Shown here one piece after another: positions 16,676 through 26,292 of a stretch of 64,000 bases of DNA (within the stretch, counting starts at the first letter, position 1; each line of letters opens with the position of its first letter). The position numbers were made by a program, and so were the translations under genes. The notes below the pieces were generated by a model. It was not told the origin of the DNA and made no database searches. It saw only the letters and a list, made by a program, of their open reading frames with translations. Source of the stretch: Leisingera sp. ANG-Vp (lineage in GTDB: Bacteria > Pseudomonadota > Alphaproteobacteria > Rhodobacterales > Rhodobacteraceae); NCBI RefSeq assembly GCF_000813725.1, contig NZ_JWLD01000044.1:88540-152539 (forward strand), written 5' to 3'.

Positions 16676-17473
16676 CTATCCCTCCGCCAGCCAGCCTTTG
16701 GTCCATTCCGCCAGCTCCGGTCGGAAATAGGCGATCATACGCCCTTCTTCCGGTGCTGATGCGCCCTCACCCCAGGGCGCAACCCCGTGCAGGCAGAGGC
16801 GATGCATCAGATAGGACTCGCCGGGCTTGGCGTGCACCATGATCCGCGGGCAGGTCTCGAACACTTCGGCGCGGGCCGCCGTATAGGCATCGGTCACATC
16901 CACATCCGCCCAGTCCGACTGCGGCACGCCCTCGAATGCGGCGGCAAAGGCGCGGCGCATGATGCGGTGGCTGCCCTCCCAGATCACCAGAGGCGAGGCA
17001 TCCGGGCTGCTTTCATTCAGAGGGATCCCCAGCACCCAGGCATGCGGCTCCTCCACCTTGCGGCGGCGGTGCTCGCCGTACATTTTCACCCCGTCCACAT
17101 GCGCCGCATCGCGTTTGATACGGTAGCGGAAGGCGGCCTCGCCCTCACCTGGGCGCGGACGCGGATAGCCGGGGAAGACCGAGGACACCTGCGCCCGGTG
17201 CAGCTCCGGGACCGGGCCAAGATTTCGGGTGATGAAGTCCACTGGCGCCCCGGCCAGCGGCGGCCCTTCGGGCAAGCGGCCCGTTGCATCATTCGGCAAA
17301 GCATCGACGCCGATGAACCAGGTGCGCTCGCATTGGAACCACTCGGCGCAGGCCGGATCGTCCAGCGACCGGATCCCATGCTGCAGCGCATCCGCCGCCC
17401 ATTCCGCGATCTTCGGATCATGGGCAAAGCGAACCCAGCCTTTGTCCTGAAACCGTTCGAACTGCTTGTTCAT
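16676..17473 (-). CDS. Phytanoyl-CoA dioxygenase-like Fe(II)/2-oxoglutarate enzyme
   Basis: 265 residues. The iron-binding pattern is visible: HVDG (His125, Asp127), a distal His in LMHRLCLHGVAPW (His224 or His229), and an Arg (245 or 251) near RMIAYFRPE to hold 2-oxoglutarate. SPLVIWEGSHRIMRRAF is the usual segment before the distal His. These enzymes hydroxylate small molecules; the substrate is unknown. It lies 4 bp upstream of the stop of the TauE/SafE gene on the same strand. Confidence 0.75.
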   Translation of the reverse strand: MNKQFERFQDKGWVRFAHDPKIAEWAADALQHGIRSLDDPACAEWFQCERTWFIGVDALPNDATGRLPEGPPLAGAPVDFITRNLGPVPELHRAQVSSVFPGYPRPRPGEGEAAFRYRIKRDAAHVDGVKMYGEHRRRKVEEPHAWVLGIPLNESSPDASPLVIWEGSHRIMRRAFAAAFEGVPQSDWADVDVTDAYTAARAEVFETCPRIMVHAKPGESYLMHRLCLHGVAPWGEGASAPEEGRMIAYFRPELAEWTKGWLAEG

Positions 17474-17477
17474 TTTC

Positions 17478-18332
17478 TTAGTATCCCAGCGCTTTACGCA
17501 GCATATTGAGCGCCACCAGCACCAGGAACGCGCCGAAAACCCGTTTCAGCGGCTTGGGGTCCATCGCATGGGCCAGCTTCACGCCGTAAGGCGCAGTGAT
17601 CAGAGTCATGGCAATCACAATGAAAAACGCCACCAGGTTGACCGCGCCGATGGTGAACGGCGGCCGAGTGGCCGGATCGATATCCAGCAGCAGAAAGCCC
17701 GCGACTGAGGGCACCGCAATGATCACGCCAAAGCCCGCAGCAGTTGCCACCGCCCGGTGCACTGCCACCCCGTGCAAGGTCATCAGCGGCACCCCGAAGC
17801 TGCCGCCGCCAATGCCCATCAGCACCGACAGGAAGCCAACCGAAGGCGAGAGCGCGGCACGTTTTCCGCCCTTGGGCATGGCTTCGGCAAGCCGCCATTC
17901 GGACCTGCCCAGCCCCAGGTAAAACCCGATAACCAGCGCCAGGATGCCGAACACACCTTGCAACACCGTGGAACGCAAAGAGGAAGCCGCCAGCACGCCG
18001 ATGATGGCGCCAAAGGCAATGCCAATGCCCCAGCTGCGCAGGATTTCCCAGTCAACCGCCCCCTTCTTGTTGTGGCTCATGACAGAGCGCACAGAGGTCA
18101 CGATGATTGTCGCCAGCGAGGTTGCCAGGCAGATCTGCATCAGCTGATCGCCGCCATAGCCCAGCGTCTGGAAAGCATAGAAAAAGGCCGGCACCAGCAC
18201 GATGCCGCCGCCAACCCCCAGGAGGCCCGCCAGCACGCCGGCAAAAGCGCCGATCACAACCAGCAGCCCGGCCATCTGCATCAGCAGGGCTGGCTCCGGC
18301 CACAGGGCGGCTGTCACAGCGGGATCAGTCAT
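17478..18332 (-). CDS. TauE/SafE-family (TSUP) membrane permease
   Basis: 284 residues from ATG 18332 (MTDPAVTAALWPEPALL); longer upstream frames enter the dusA region. About eight hydrophobic segments and two family repeats are seen, with GLLGVGGGIVLVPAFFY near residue 37 and MGIGGGSFGVPLMTL in the second half. TSUP proteins move sulfite, sulfoacetate or other organosulfonates, or act as general anion exporters. It lies between the dioxygenase-like gene and dusA, all on the minus strand. Confidence 0.88.
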   Translation of the reverse strand: MTDPAVTAALWPEPALLMQMAGLLVVIGAFAGVLAGLLGVGGGIVLVPAFFYAFQTLGYGGDQLMQICLATSLATIIVTSVRSVMSHNKKGAVDWEILRSWGIGIAFGAIIGVLAASSLRSTVLQGVFGILALVIGFYLGLGRSEWRLAEAMPKGGKRAALSPSVGFLSVLMGIGGGSFGVPLMTLHGVAVHRAVATAAGFGVIIAVPSVAGFLLLDIDPATRPPFTIGAVNLVAFFIVIAMTLITAPYGVKLAHAMDPKPLKRVFGAFLVLVALNMLRKALGY

Positions 18333-18420
18333 GCGGGGCACCTCGTGGCTTGGCTTTGCCGGCAAAGGGTTAGCCGCCGCCGCAGGCCAGCACAAGGCAA
18401 TTGCGTGTGAGGCCGCTGCG

Positions 18421-19422
18421 TCAGGCCGCCGCCTGCCCCGCCACCTGCGCCAGGGCCTGTTCCACCAGCTCCGGCCCTGCCCCCGCGCGGCACGCCCCCT
18501 CGGACAGGCTGCGCCGCCATTGCCGCGCTCCCGGCTTGCCGGCAAACAGCCCCAGCATATGCCGGGTGATCTGATTGAGTTTGGCGCCTTCACTCAGCCG
18601 CGCCTCGATGTACGGCAGCATCTTCTGAACCGCGGCAACCGGGTCGCTGGCGGCACCGGTGCCATAAATCTCCGGGTCCGCAGCACAAAGGACATCCGCG
18701 GGCTGGTGATAGGCCGCACGGCCCACCATCACACCGTCAAGGCCCCGGTCCAGATGCGCCTTCGCCTCTGCCAGCGTGGCAATGCCGCCGTTGATCGAGA
18801 TATGCAGATCCGGAAACGCCGCCTTCATCCGATGCACCAGATCATAATCCAGCGGCGGGATGTCCCGGTTTTCCTTGGGCGACAGCCCCTGCAGCCAGGC
18901 TTTGCGGGCATGGATGGTCACGCGCCGGCAGCCCGCCGCACGGATTTTCTCCAGGAAATCCGGAAGCACCTCTTCCGGCTCCTGCTCATCCACGCCGATG
19001 CGGCATTTGACTGTGACCTCAACTTCAACCGCCTCGCGCATGGCAGCCACGCAATCCGCCACCAGCTCCGGCGTCTGCATCAGCACCGCGCCAAAGGCAC
19101 CGGATTGCACCCGGTCGCTGGGGCAGCCGCAGTTGAGGTTGATCTCGTCATACCCCGCCAGCGCGCCCAAACGCGCCGCCTCTGCCAGCTCTGCCGGGTC
19201 GGAGCCGCCCAGTTGCAGGGCAACCGGATGCTCTTCTTCATTGAAATCCAGAAGATGCAGCGCCCCGCCCCGCACCAGGGCCGGCGCGGTGACCATCTCG
19301 GTGTACAGCAGCGTCTCCCGGCTCAGCAGCCGGTGCAGATAGCGGCAGTTCCGGTCGGTCCAATCCATCATCGGCGCAACGGACAGGCGCGCGGCTTGGT
19401 GCAAGGGGGCAAAATCTTTCAT
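18421..19422 (-). CDS. dusA: tRNA-dihydrouridine(20/20a) synthase DusA
   Basis: 333 residues from ATG 19422 (MKDFAPLHQAARLSVAPMMD). FMN TIM-barrel marks are SVAPMMDWTDRNCRYL, INLNCGCPSDRVQSGAFGA with the catalytic Cys, TVKCRIGVD, and the phosphate-binding SINGGIAT and DGVMVGRAAY. It reduces U20/U20a in the tRNA D-loop. The 3' end is 88 bp from the downstream TSUP gene. Confidence 0.93.
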   Translation of the reverse strand: MKDFAPLHQAARLSVAPMMDWTDRNCRYLHRLLSRETLLYTEMVTAPALVRGGALHLLDFNEEEHPVALQLGGSDPAELAEAARLGALAGYDEINLNCGCPSDRVQSGAFGAVLMQTPELVADCVAAMREAVEVEVTVKCRIGVDEQEPEEVLPDFLEKIRAAGCRRVTIHARKAWLQGLSPKENRDIPPLDYDLVHRMKAAFPDLHISINGGIATLAEAKAHLDRGLDGVMVGRAAYHQPADVLCAADPEIYGTGAASDPVAAVQKMLPYIEARLSEGAKLNQITRHMLGLFAGKPGARQWRRSLSEGACRAGAGPELVEQALAQVAGQAAA

Positions 19423-19500
19423 GCCGCGCCATATAGGCCCTGCGCGCGCGCCTGCCAAGCGGATCTGCCTTGGCAAGGCCTATACGCCCTTCCCACCCCG

Positions 19501-20904
19501 CTACCCGGCCAAGGACGGCAGGTAGAGAACGATCCCCGGGAAGGCGACCAGAAGCGCAATGGTCACGCCATCTGCAATGAAGAACGGGGTCACGCCGCGG
19601 AACACATCCTGCACGGACAGATCATCGCGCACGCCCGCCACCACAAAGCAGTTGAGGCCGATGGGCGGGGTGATCAGGCAGAACTCGGCCATTTTCACCA
19701 CCAGGATACCGAACCAGATCGCACACATGGTGCCGCTCATGCCGAAGGCACTGTCGGCCGCCGCGACGCTATCGCCGCCATTAAGCGCCATCACGGCGGG
19801 ATAGACGACCGGCAGCGTCAAGAGCAGCATGCCGATCGCGTCCATGAACATCCCCAAAACCGCATAGGCCAGAAGGATGCAGATCAGGATCAGCATCGGG
19901 CTCATCTCCAGCGAGGTGATCCAATCCGAGAATGCCCCCGGGAGATCTGCAAAACCTAGGAACCGCACATAGATCAGCACGCCCCAGATGATGGTGAAGA
20001 TCATCACCGTGAGCTTGGCGGTTTCCAGAAGCGCGGATTTCAGTTCCGCCCATTTCATGCCTTTGAAAACGGCCATGCAGAAAACCACAAAGGCCCCCAA
20101 GGCGCCGCCCTCGGTTGGCGTCCCCCAGGCGTCGCCGCCAAAGGGGTTGTAGACAAAGCAGATGATGATCACGACGACAAAGATTATCGGCAGCGCACCG
20201 GGCAAGGAGGCAAACCGCTGGCCCCATGTGAACCCCTTCACTGGCGGACCGACGGATTTGAAGATCACTGCGATACCAACGATCAGCAGCCCGTAGATCA
20301 CAGCCGAGAACGCACCGGGGATGAAGCCTGCCAGCAAGAGCTTGCCCACGTCCTGCTCAACAATGATGGCGTAAATCACCAGGATCGCCGAGGGCGGGAT
20401 CAGCGAGGCCAGTGTGCCGCCTGCAGCCACCACGCCGGCCGCGAATTGCTTATTGTAACCGATCTTCAGCATCTCGGGGATGGCGATACGGGCAAAGACG
20501 GCGGAGGTGGCCACAGAGGCGCCGGACACGGCGGCAAAACCTGCAGTGGCAAAGACAGTGGAGACCGCCAGCCCGCCCGGCAGCCACGCAATCCAGCGTT
20601 TTGCTGCCTCAAACAGCGCCCGGGTGAGGCCTGCGTAATAGGCGAGATAGCCGATCAGGATGAAGGTCGGAATAAGGCTGAGCGCCTGGCTTGAGACCTT
20701 GGAGTGCGGTACCTGGCCTGCGATCTTGACGGAGACGGTCAGCGCCTTGCCAAACCGCGCCGGGTCATAGCCGAACTTGGCCCAGAATATCCAAATGAGG
20801 CCGATGAGGCCTGCAAGGCCTGCCGCAAAGGCCACCCGCATGCCCAGCACCACCATCAGCAGAAGGCCGCCCGTGACCCACAGGCCGATTTCAATGGGTT
20901 CCAT
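19501..20904 (-). CDS. dctM: TRAP transporter large permease (DctM)
   Basis: 467 residues with about twelve hydrophobic segments. Family marks are SLIPTFILIGYLAYYAG, ATAGFAAVSGASVATSAVFA, SLIPPSAILVIYAI and the C-terminal LITPPIGLNCFVVAG. It forms the sodium-driven channel of the TRAP system. It starts 5 bp after the DctQ stop. The substrate is a carboxylate, not identifiable from sequence alone. Confidence 0.95.
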   Translation of the reverse strand: MEPIEIGLWVTGGLLLMVVLGMRVAFAAGLAGLIGLIWIFWAKFGYDPARFGKALTVSVKIAGQVPHSKVSSQALSLIPTFILIGYLAYYAGLTRALFEAAKRWIAWLPGGLAVSTVFATAGFAAVSGASVATSAVFARIAIPEMLKIGYNKQFAAGVVAAGGTLASLIPPSAILVIYAIIVEQDVGKLLLAGFIPGAFSAVIYGLLIVGIAVIFKSVGPPVKGFTWGQRFASLPGALPIIFVVVIIICFVYNPFGGDAWGTPTEGGALGAFVVFCMAVFKGMKWAELKSALLETAKLTVMIFTIIWGVLIYVRFLGFADLPGAFSDWITSLEMSPMLILICILLAYAVLGMFMDAIGMLLLTLPVVYPAVMALNGGDSVAAADSAFGMSGTMCAIWFGILVVKMAEFCLITPPIGLNCFVVAGVRDDLSVQDVFRGVTPFFIADGVTIALLVAFPGIVLYLPSLAG

Positions 20905-20909
20905 GCGTC

Positions 20910-21560
20910 CTACCCCTGCCTGCTGCCATTGCTGTCGTGGCCTTCCAGCTGCTCAGCCTCTGCGGCCGCCTGTTCAGCTGCACTCTGGATCAGCGGCACC
21001 GCAACTGGCGCCTCCAGCCCCAGCACAAAGGCGCGGCCATAGCCCCAGACTTGCAGCAGCAGCCGCAGCCCAAGCACGGCAAAGGCCACGGGCACCAGCA
21101 GCTTGGCAGGCCAGATAGGCAAGCCGATATCGATCGAGCTGTCGCGGCTCCACAGCGGCGCGGCAAAGTCGAAGGAGCGCAGGAAATGCGACCAGCTGCC
21201 CCAAACCAGCGCGGTGATCAGCAGGAAGATCAAGAGGACAGAGATCAGTTCAAACAGCCAGAGCGCCCGGCCCTTCAGGGCGCCGATGAAGATATCCATG
21301 CGGATGTGGGCGCCGTCGCGCTGCACGAAGGCAATGCCCATGAAGGCGATCAGCGGCATGATCTGCTCGATCCAGTCGACATAGCCTGGCAGCGGCGCAT
21401 TGGCCGCGTTGCGTCCGCCAACCGAGATCACCGCCAAGATCATCAGCGAGAACACTGCCAATCCGCTCAAAAGCGCCAGCAGGCGTTCCGCCTTCAATAA
21501 ACCCCGGTCCAGCCTGCTGATCAGGCTGCCGTCTTCCAGGACTGCTGCACCTGCCGCCAT
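20910..21560 (-). CDS. dctQ: TRAP transporter small permease (DctQ)
   Basis: 216 residues with four hydrophobic segments (residues about 30-52, 68-86, 105-128, 152-175). GGRNAANAPLPGYVDWIEQIMP and AFVQRDGAHIRMDIFI are typical DctQ. A hydrophilic C-terminal tail (AAEQAAAEAEQLEGHDS) follows. It is separated from dctP by a strong stem-loop. Confidence 0.92.
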   Translation of the reverse strand: MAAGAAVLEDGSLISRLDRGLLKAERLLALLSGLAVFSLMILAVISVGGRNAANAPLPGYVDWIEQIMPLIAFMGIAFVQRDGAHIRMDIFIGALKGRALWLFELISVLLIFLLITALVWGSWSHFLRSFDFAAPLWSRDSSIDIGLPIWPAKLLVPVAFAVLGLRLLLQVWGYGRAFVLGLEAPVAVPLIQSAAEQAAAEAEQLEGHDSNGSRQG

Positions 21561-21593
21561 GCCCTGCCCCCATCTTTCCGTTGGTCAAAGACA

Positions 21594-21627
21594 GAAGGGG
21601 CCGGAACTGATCAAGCCCGGCCCCTTC
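21594..21627 (-). terminator. Stem-loop between dctP and dctQ
   Basis: GAAGGGGCCGG pairs with CCGGCCCCTTC around a 12-base loop, 15 bp after the dctP stop. There is no long T run, so it may be a partial attenuator or an mRNA stabiliser that keeps dctP transcript higher than the permease genes. Confidence 0.7.
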
Positions 21628-21642
21628 AGCGTCAAATCAGGC

Positions 21643-22659
21643 TCAGCTGCCCGAGCGGTGATCGCTCAGTGTTTTTTGAACCAGATCATACAGCTCCTGT
21701 GCGGGCAGGCCCTGGGCGGACATGTCCTCGATCCACTGGGCGCGGATCGGGTCGGCGGCCACTTTGCGGAACTCGGCCAGCTGGTCGTCGGAAATGGTCA
21801 CTTTCTCCACGCCCTTCTCGGCCAGAACGCTGTCCCATTTCGCCAGCAGCTCGCCGTAGTTGGCCAGATAGTGATCAATCGCCTCCGCAATCGAGCTGTC
21901 CAGAGCCTCGCGCTCAGCATCGCTGAGGGCATCATAGGCATCCGTGTTGACGACCACCGGGCAGTTCACGGTGCCGGGGTTCAGGTTTGCGGTCCACCAG
22001 TCGGCACGGTTGATGGTGCCAAAGGCCAGATGCGCGTGCTGGGCAAAGGCCACGGTATCGACCACGCCCGATTCCATCGCGTTATAGGCCTCGGTTGCGG
22101 TCACAGATGTCGGCACCGCACCCACGGCTGAGAACGCCTTGCCGATACCGCCGGTGGCGCGCACCCGCATATCCTTGAACTCAGCCAGTTCATCGCGCGG
22201 CTCGCCAGTACCAACGATATTATACTGCGGCATCGGCGAGGTCATCAGCAGCTTGGCATTCCAGCGCGCCAGATCCGCCTGCACCGCCGGATGCGCATAG
22301 ACCGCATTGGCCACCGCCACTTCTTCCTCCAGCGTGTTCACACCCAGGAACGGCAGCTCCAGCACGGTGATCGAGGGGTTCTTGTCGCGGTGGTAGCCCG
22401 CGCAGAACTGTGCCATCTCGAAGGCGCCGATGGAGATGCCGTCGAGGTTTTCCTTGTTCTTGCTAAGGCCGCCATAGCTGATGTTCAGGGTGAACTCGCC
22501 GCCGGTTTTCTCAGAGACCAGCTCAGCCAGCTTCTCCACATGCTCGGTAAAGGCGCGGCGCTTGCCCCAGAGGGACACGTTCCACTCGGTGGCCGCAGCC
22601 TCGCCTGCCAGTGCAACGCCTGCAGTTGCCGCAATGGCGGCAGTCAGAAATTTATTCAT
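21643..22659 (-). CDS. dctP: TRAP transporter substrate-binding protein (DctP)
   Basis: 338 residues from ATG 22659 (MNKFLTAAIAATAGVALAGE), with a Sec leader cleaved near AAA-TEWN. The DctP pattern includes LPFLGVNTLEEE, LAEFKDMRVRATGGIGKAF with the conserved Arg that holds the substrate carboxylate, and VVDTVAFAQHAHLAFG. It is the first gene of dctP-Q-M. The 505-bp gap upstream serves this gene and the divergent acs. Confidence 0.93.
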   Translation of the reverse strand: MNKFLTAAIAATAGVALAGEAAATEWNVSLWGKRRAFTEHVEKLAELVSEKTGGEFTLNISYGGLSKNKENLDGISIGAFEMAQFCAGYHRDKNPSITVLELPFLGVNTLEEEVAVANAVYAHPAVQADLARWNAKLLMTSPMPQYNIVGTGEPRDELAEFKDMRVRATGGIGKAFSAVGAVPTSVTATEAYNAMESGVVDTVAFAQHAHLAFGTINRADWWTANLNPGTVNCPVVVNTDAYDALSDAEREALDSSIAEAIDHYLANYGELLAKWDSVLAEKGVEKVTISDDQLAEFRKVAADPIRAQWIEDMSAQGLPAQELYDLVQKTLSDHRSGS

Positions 22660-22925
22660 GATGTAACTCTCCCGAATTGCGCCCTTTTCCGCTGTGGCGG
22701 GTGCCACTGGCGGGCGCTTGCGCGTCAGGCTAACGGCTTGCCCGCGTGCTGCCAACCCCCAGGGCGGAAAGGTTACGCAGCGACTCGCGCCTGGCGCGCA
22801 GCCGCAGGTCTTGCGCTCCTGTTTAAGCGGCAGGTGTCACAATATGCCGCAGTGCGGAATCTGCATGTTTCCGCAAACGGCACCTGCCCGGCGCCATGCG
22901 GTCCCGTCAGCCCCCGTAAAGCTGC

Positions 22926-22941
22926 TGTAAATACGTTTACA
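22926..22941. promoter_or_regulatory. Inverted repeat upstream of acs
   Basis: TGTAAA-TACG-TTTACA, perfect 6-bp arms, 224 bp before the acs ATG. It looks like an operator; the protein that binds it is unknown. Confidence 0.5.
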
Positions 22942-22989
22942 TGCAAGCCTCTGTTTTTCCGTATTCTGAAAATTGAAATCGGCAAAAAA

Positions 22990-23005
22990 TTTACAGAAAG
23001 TTACA
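22990..23005. promoter_or_regulatory. Motif shared with scfR upstream region
   Basis: TTTACAGAAAGTTACA matches 13 of 16 bases of TTTACAGAATGCCACA at 56603-56618, upstream of the ScfR-type regulator. Candidate common operator; inference from two sites only. Confidence 0.45.
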
Positions 23006-23164
23006 CACCAGGGAAATTCGTTCACAAGCAAATGCTTAAAAACCCGTCAGTTATTCACAAATTTTCAGCCTGCTCTATTATCGGGTCGCAGGAGGAAACG
23101 GTTTGACAGCCGCGGCACAGCGTTGTCGTTTGTCTTGCCAATATAATTTCTGGGAGGAAACCGC

Positions 23165-25126
<1,962 letters not shown>

Positions 25127-25133
25127 TTGACTG

Positions 25134-25817
25134 ATGAATATGGCAGTACTCACCCGTCCCGCCGTGCTGATCCTGCTGGGGCCTCCGGGCGCCGGCAAAG
25201 GCACCCAAGCGCGGATGCTGGAGGAAAAATTCGGCTATGTGCAGCTGTCAACCGGCGATCTGCTCCGCGAGGCGGTTGCCGCTGGCACACCTGCGGGCCT
25301 TGCCGCCAAGGCGGTGATGGAAGCAGGCCAGCTGGTCAGCGACGAGATCGTGATCAACATCCTGCGCGACCGCCTGGCAGAGCCGGATTGCACCAAGGGC
25401 GTGATCCTCGACGGCTTCCCCCGCACCACCGTGCAGGCCGAGGCATTGGACGATCTGCTGGCGGAGACCAGCCAGAAGATCAACGCTGCGATCAGCCTGG
25501 AGGTGGACGACGCCGCCATGGTCGAGCGCATCTCCGGCCGCTACACCTGCGGAGGCTGCGGCGAAGGCTACCACGACAGCTTCAAACAGCCCGCCGAGGC
25601 TGGCAAATGCGACAAATGCGGCAGCACCGAGATGAAGCGCCGCGCCGATGACAACGCCGAAACCGTTGCCAGCCGGCTGGAGGCCTATCACGCGCAGACC
25701 GCGCCGCTGATCACCTACTACGGCGGCAAGGACGTACTGAAGACAACAAATGCCATGGGCGAAATCTCTGATATCGCCCAGGACATGGCGGCCATCGTGA
25801 CCGAGGCCACCAGCTAA
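25134..25817 (+). CDS. adk: Adenylate kinase, zinc-lid type
   Basis: 227 residues. P-loop GPPGAGKGTQ (residues 16-25), STGDLLREAV, DGFPRT, and a lid with four cysteines (YTCGGCGEGY and GKCDKCGS) that would bind zinc. It catalyses AMP + ATP to 2 ADP. It starts 7 bp after acs, whose reaction makes AMP, so the pairing is logical. A housekeeping adk usually sits in the ribosomal-protein cluster, so this may be a second, acetate-linked copy; that cannot be checked in this window. Confidence 0.93.
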   Translation: MNMAVLTRPAVLILLGPPGAGKGTQARMLEEKFGYVQLSTGDLLREAVAAGTPAGLAAKAVMEAGQLVSDEIVINILRDRLAEPDCTKGVILDGFPRTTVQAEALDDLLAETSQKINAAISLEVDDAAMVERISGRYTCGGCGEGYHDSFKQPAEAGKCDKCGSTEMKRRADDNAETVASRLEAYHAQTAPLITYYGGKDVLKTTNAMGEISDIAQDMAAIVTEATS

Positions 25818-25827
25818 CCAACAAGAA

Positions 25828-25859
25828 ACGGGGCCTGCGCCAAAACCGCAGGACCCCGT
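25828..25859 (+). terminator. Hairpin after adk
   Basis: ACGGGGCCTGCG pairs with CGCAGGACCCCGT with one bulged A. No T run follows, so partial termination or RNA processing is likelier than a full stop. Confidence 0.5.
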
Positions 25860-26006
25860 CTCCCGGACATTGGAATACCCGACGGCACCGCCTTGGCGGA
25901 CCGGCGGAGTCATGCCTGCACGCCCGTGAACCCGGAGGCAGGCAAACGGAGAGAGTCTGCCTGGTGAACCGCATAGGCAGGCATGGAGGAAGAAGGAGGA
26001 GCCGCC

Positions 26007-26291
26007 ATGGCGGATCAAACCACAAACGCCGCAAAGGCCGCCGAAGCCGATAAGGGCTATTGGGCGGCCAACGTGCGCATCATCATTGTCAGCCTGGTGA
26101 TCTGGGCTGTTGTTTCATTCGGCTTTGGCATCCTGCTGCGCCCGCTGCTTTCGGGCATCCAGGTCGGCGGCAGCGATCTGGGCTTCTGGTTCGCCCAGCA
26201 AGGCTCGATCCTGGTGTTCCTGGGGCTGATCTTTTTCTACGCGGTCCGCATGAACAAGCTGGACCGTGAATACGGCGTGGAGGAAGAATAA
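26007..26291 (+). CDS. DUF4212 small membrane subunit of a solute symporter
   Basis: 94 residues from ATG 26007 (MADQTTNAAK), with AGGAGG just ahead. It has two membrane segments (about residues 24-45 and 60-80) with GYWAANVRIIIVSLVIWAVV and the ending FYAVRMNKLDREYGVEEE. DUF4212 proteins are found beside VC_2705-type sodium:solute symporters and act as a small partner. The symporter ATG is one base after this stop. Confidence 0.9.
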   Translation: MADQTTNAAKAAEADKGYWAANVRIIIVSLVIWAVVSFGFGILLRPLLSGIQVGGSDLGFWFAQQGSILVFLGLIFFYAVRMNKLDREYGVEEE

Positions 26292-26292
26292 G

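Larger units (their letters stand above)
22660..23164. other. Divergent dctP/acs regulatory region
   Basis: 505 bp without a gene. The part nearest acs (22930-23100) is AT-rich and holds three inverted repeats or motifs: TGTAAATACGTTTACA (22926-22941), TTTACAGAAAGTTACA (22990-23005) and AAGCAAATGCTT (23026-23037). Confidence 0.6.

Noticed and set aside
18202-19959. A 585-codon plus-strand frame across TSUP, dusA and dctM
   Set aside because: It spans parts of three real minus-strand genes, is His/Gln/Arg-rich and has no domain.
23103-23147. TTGACA (23103-23108) and TATAAT (23142-23147) as the acs promoter
   Set aside because: The spacing is 33 bp instead of about 17, and the TATAAT would start transcription inside the ribosome site.
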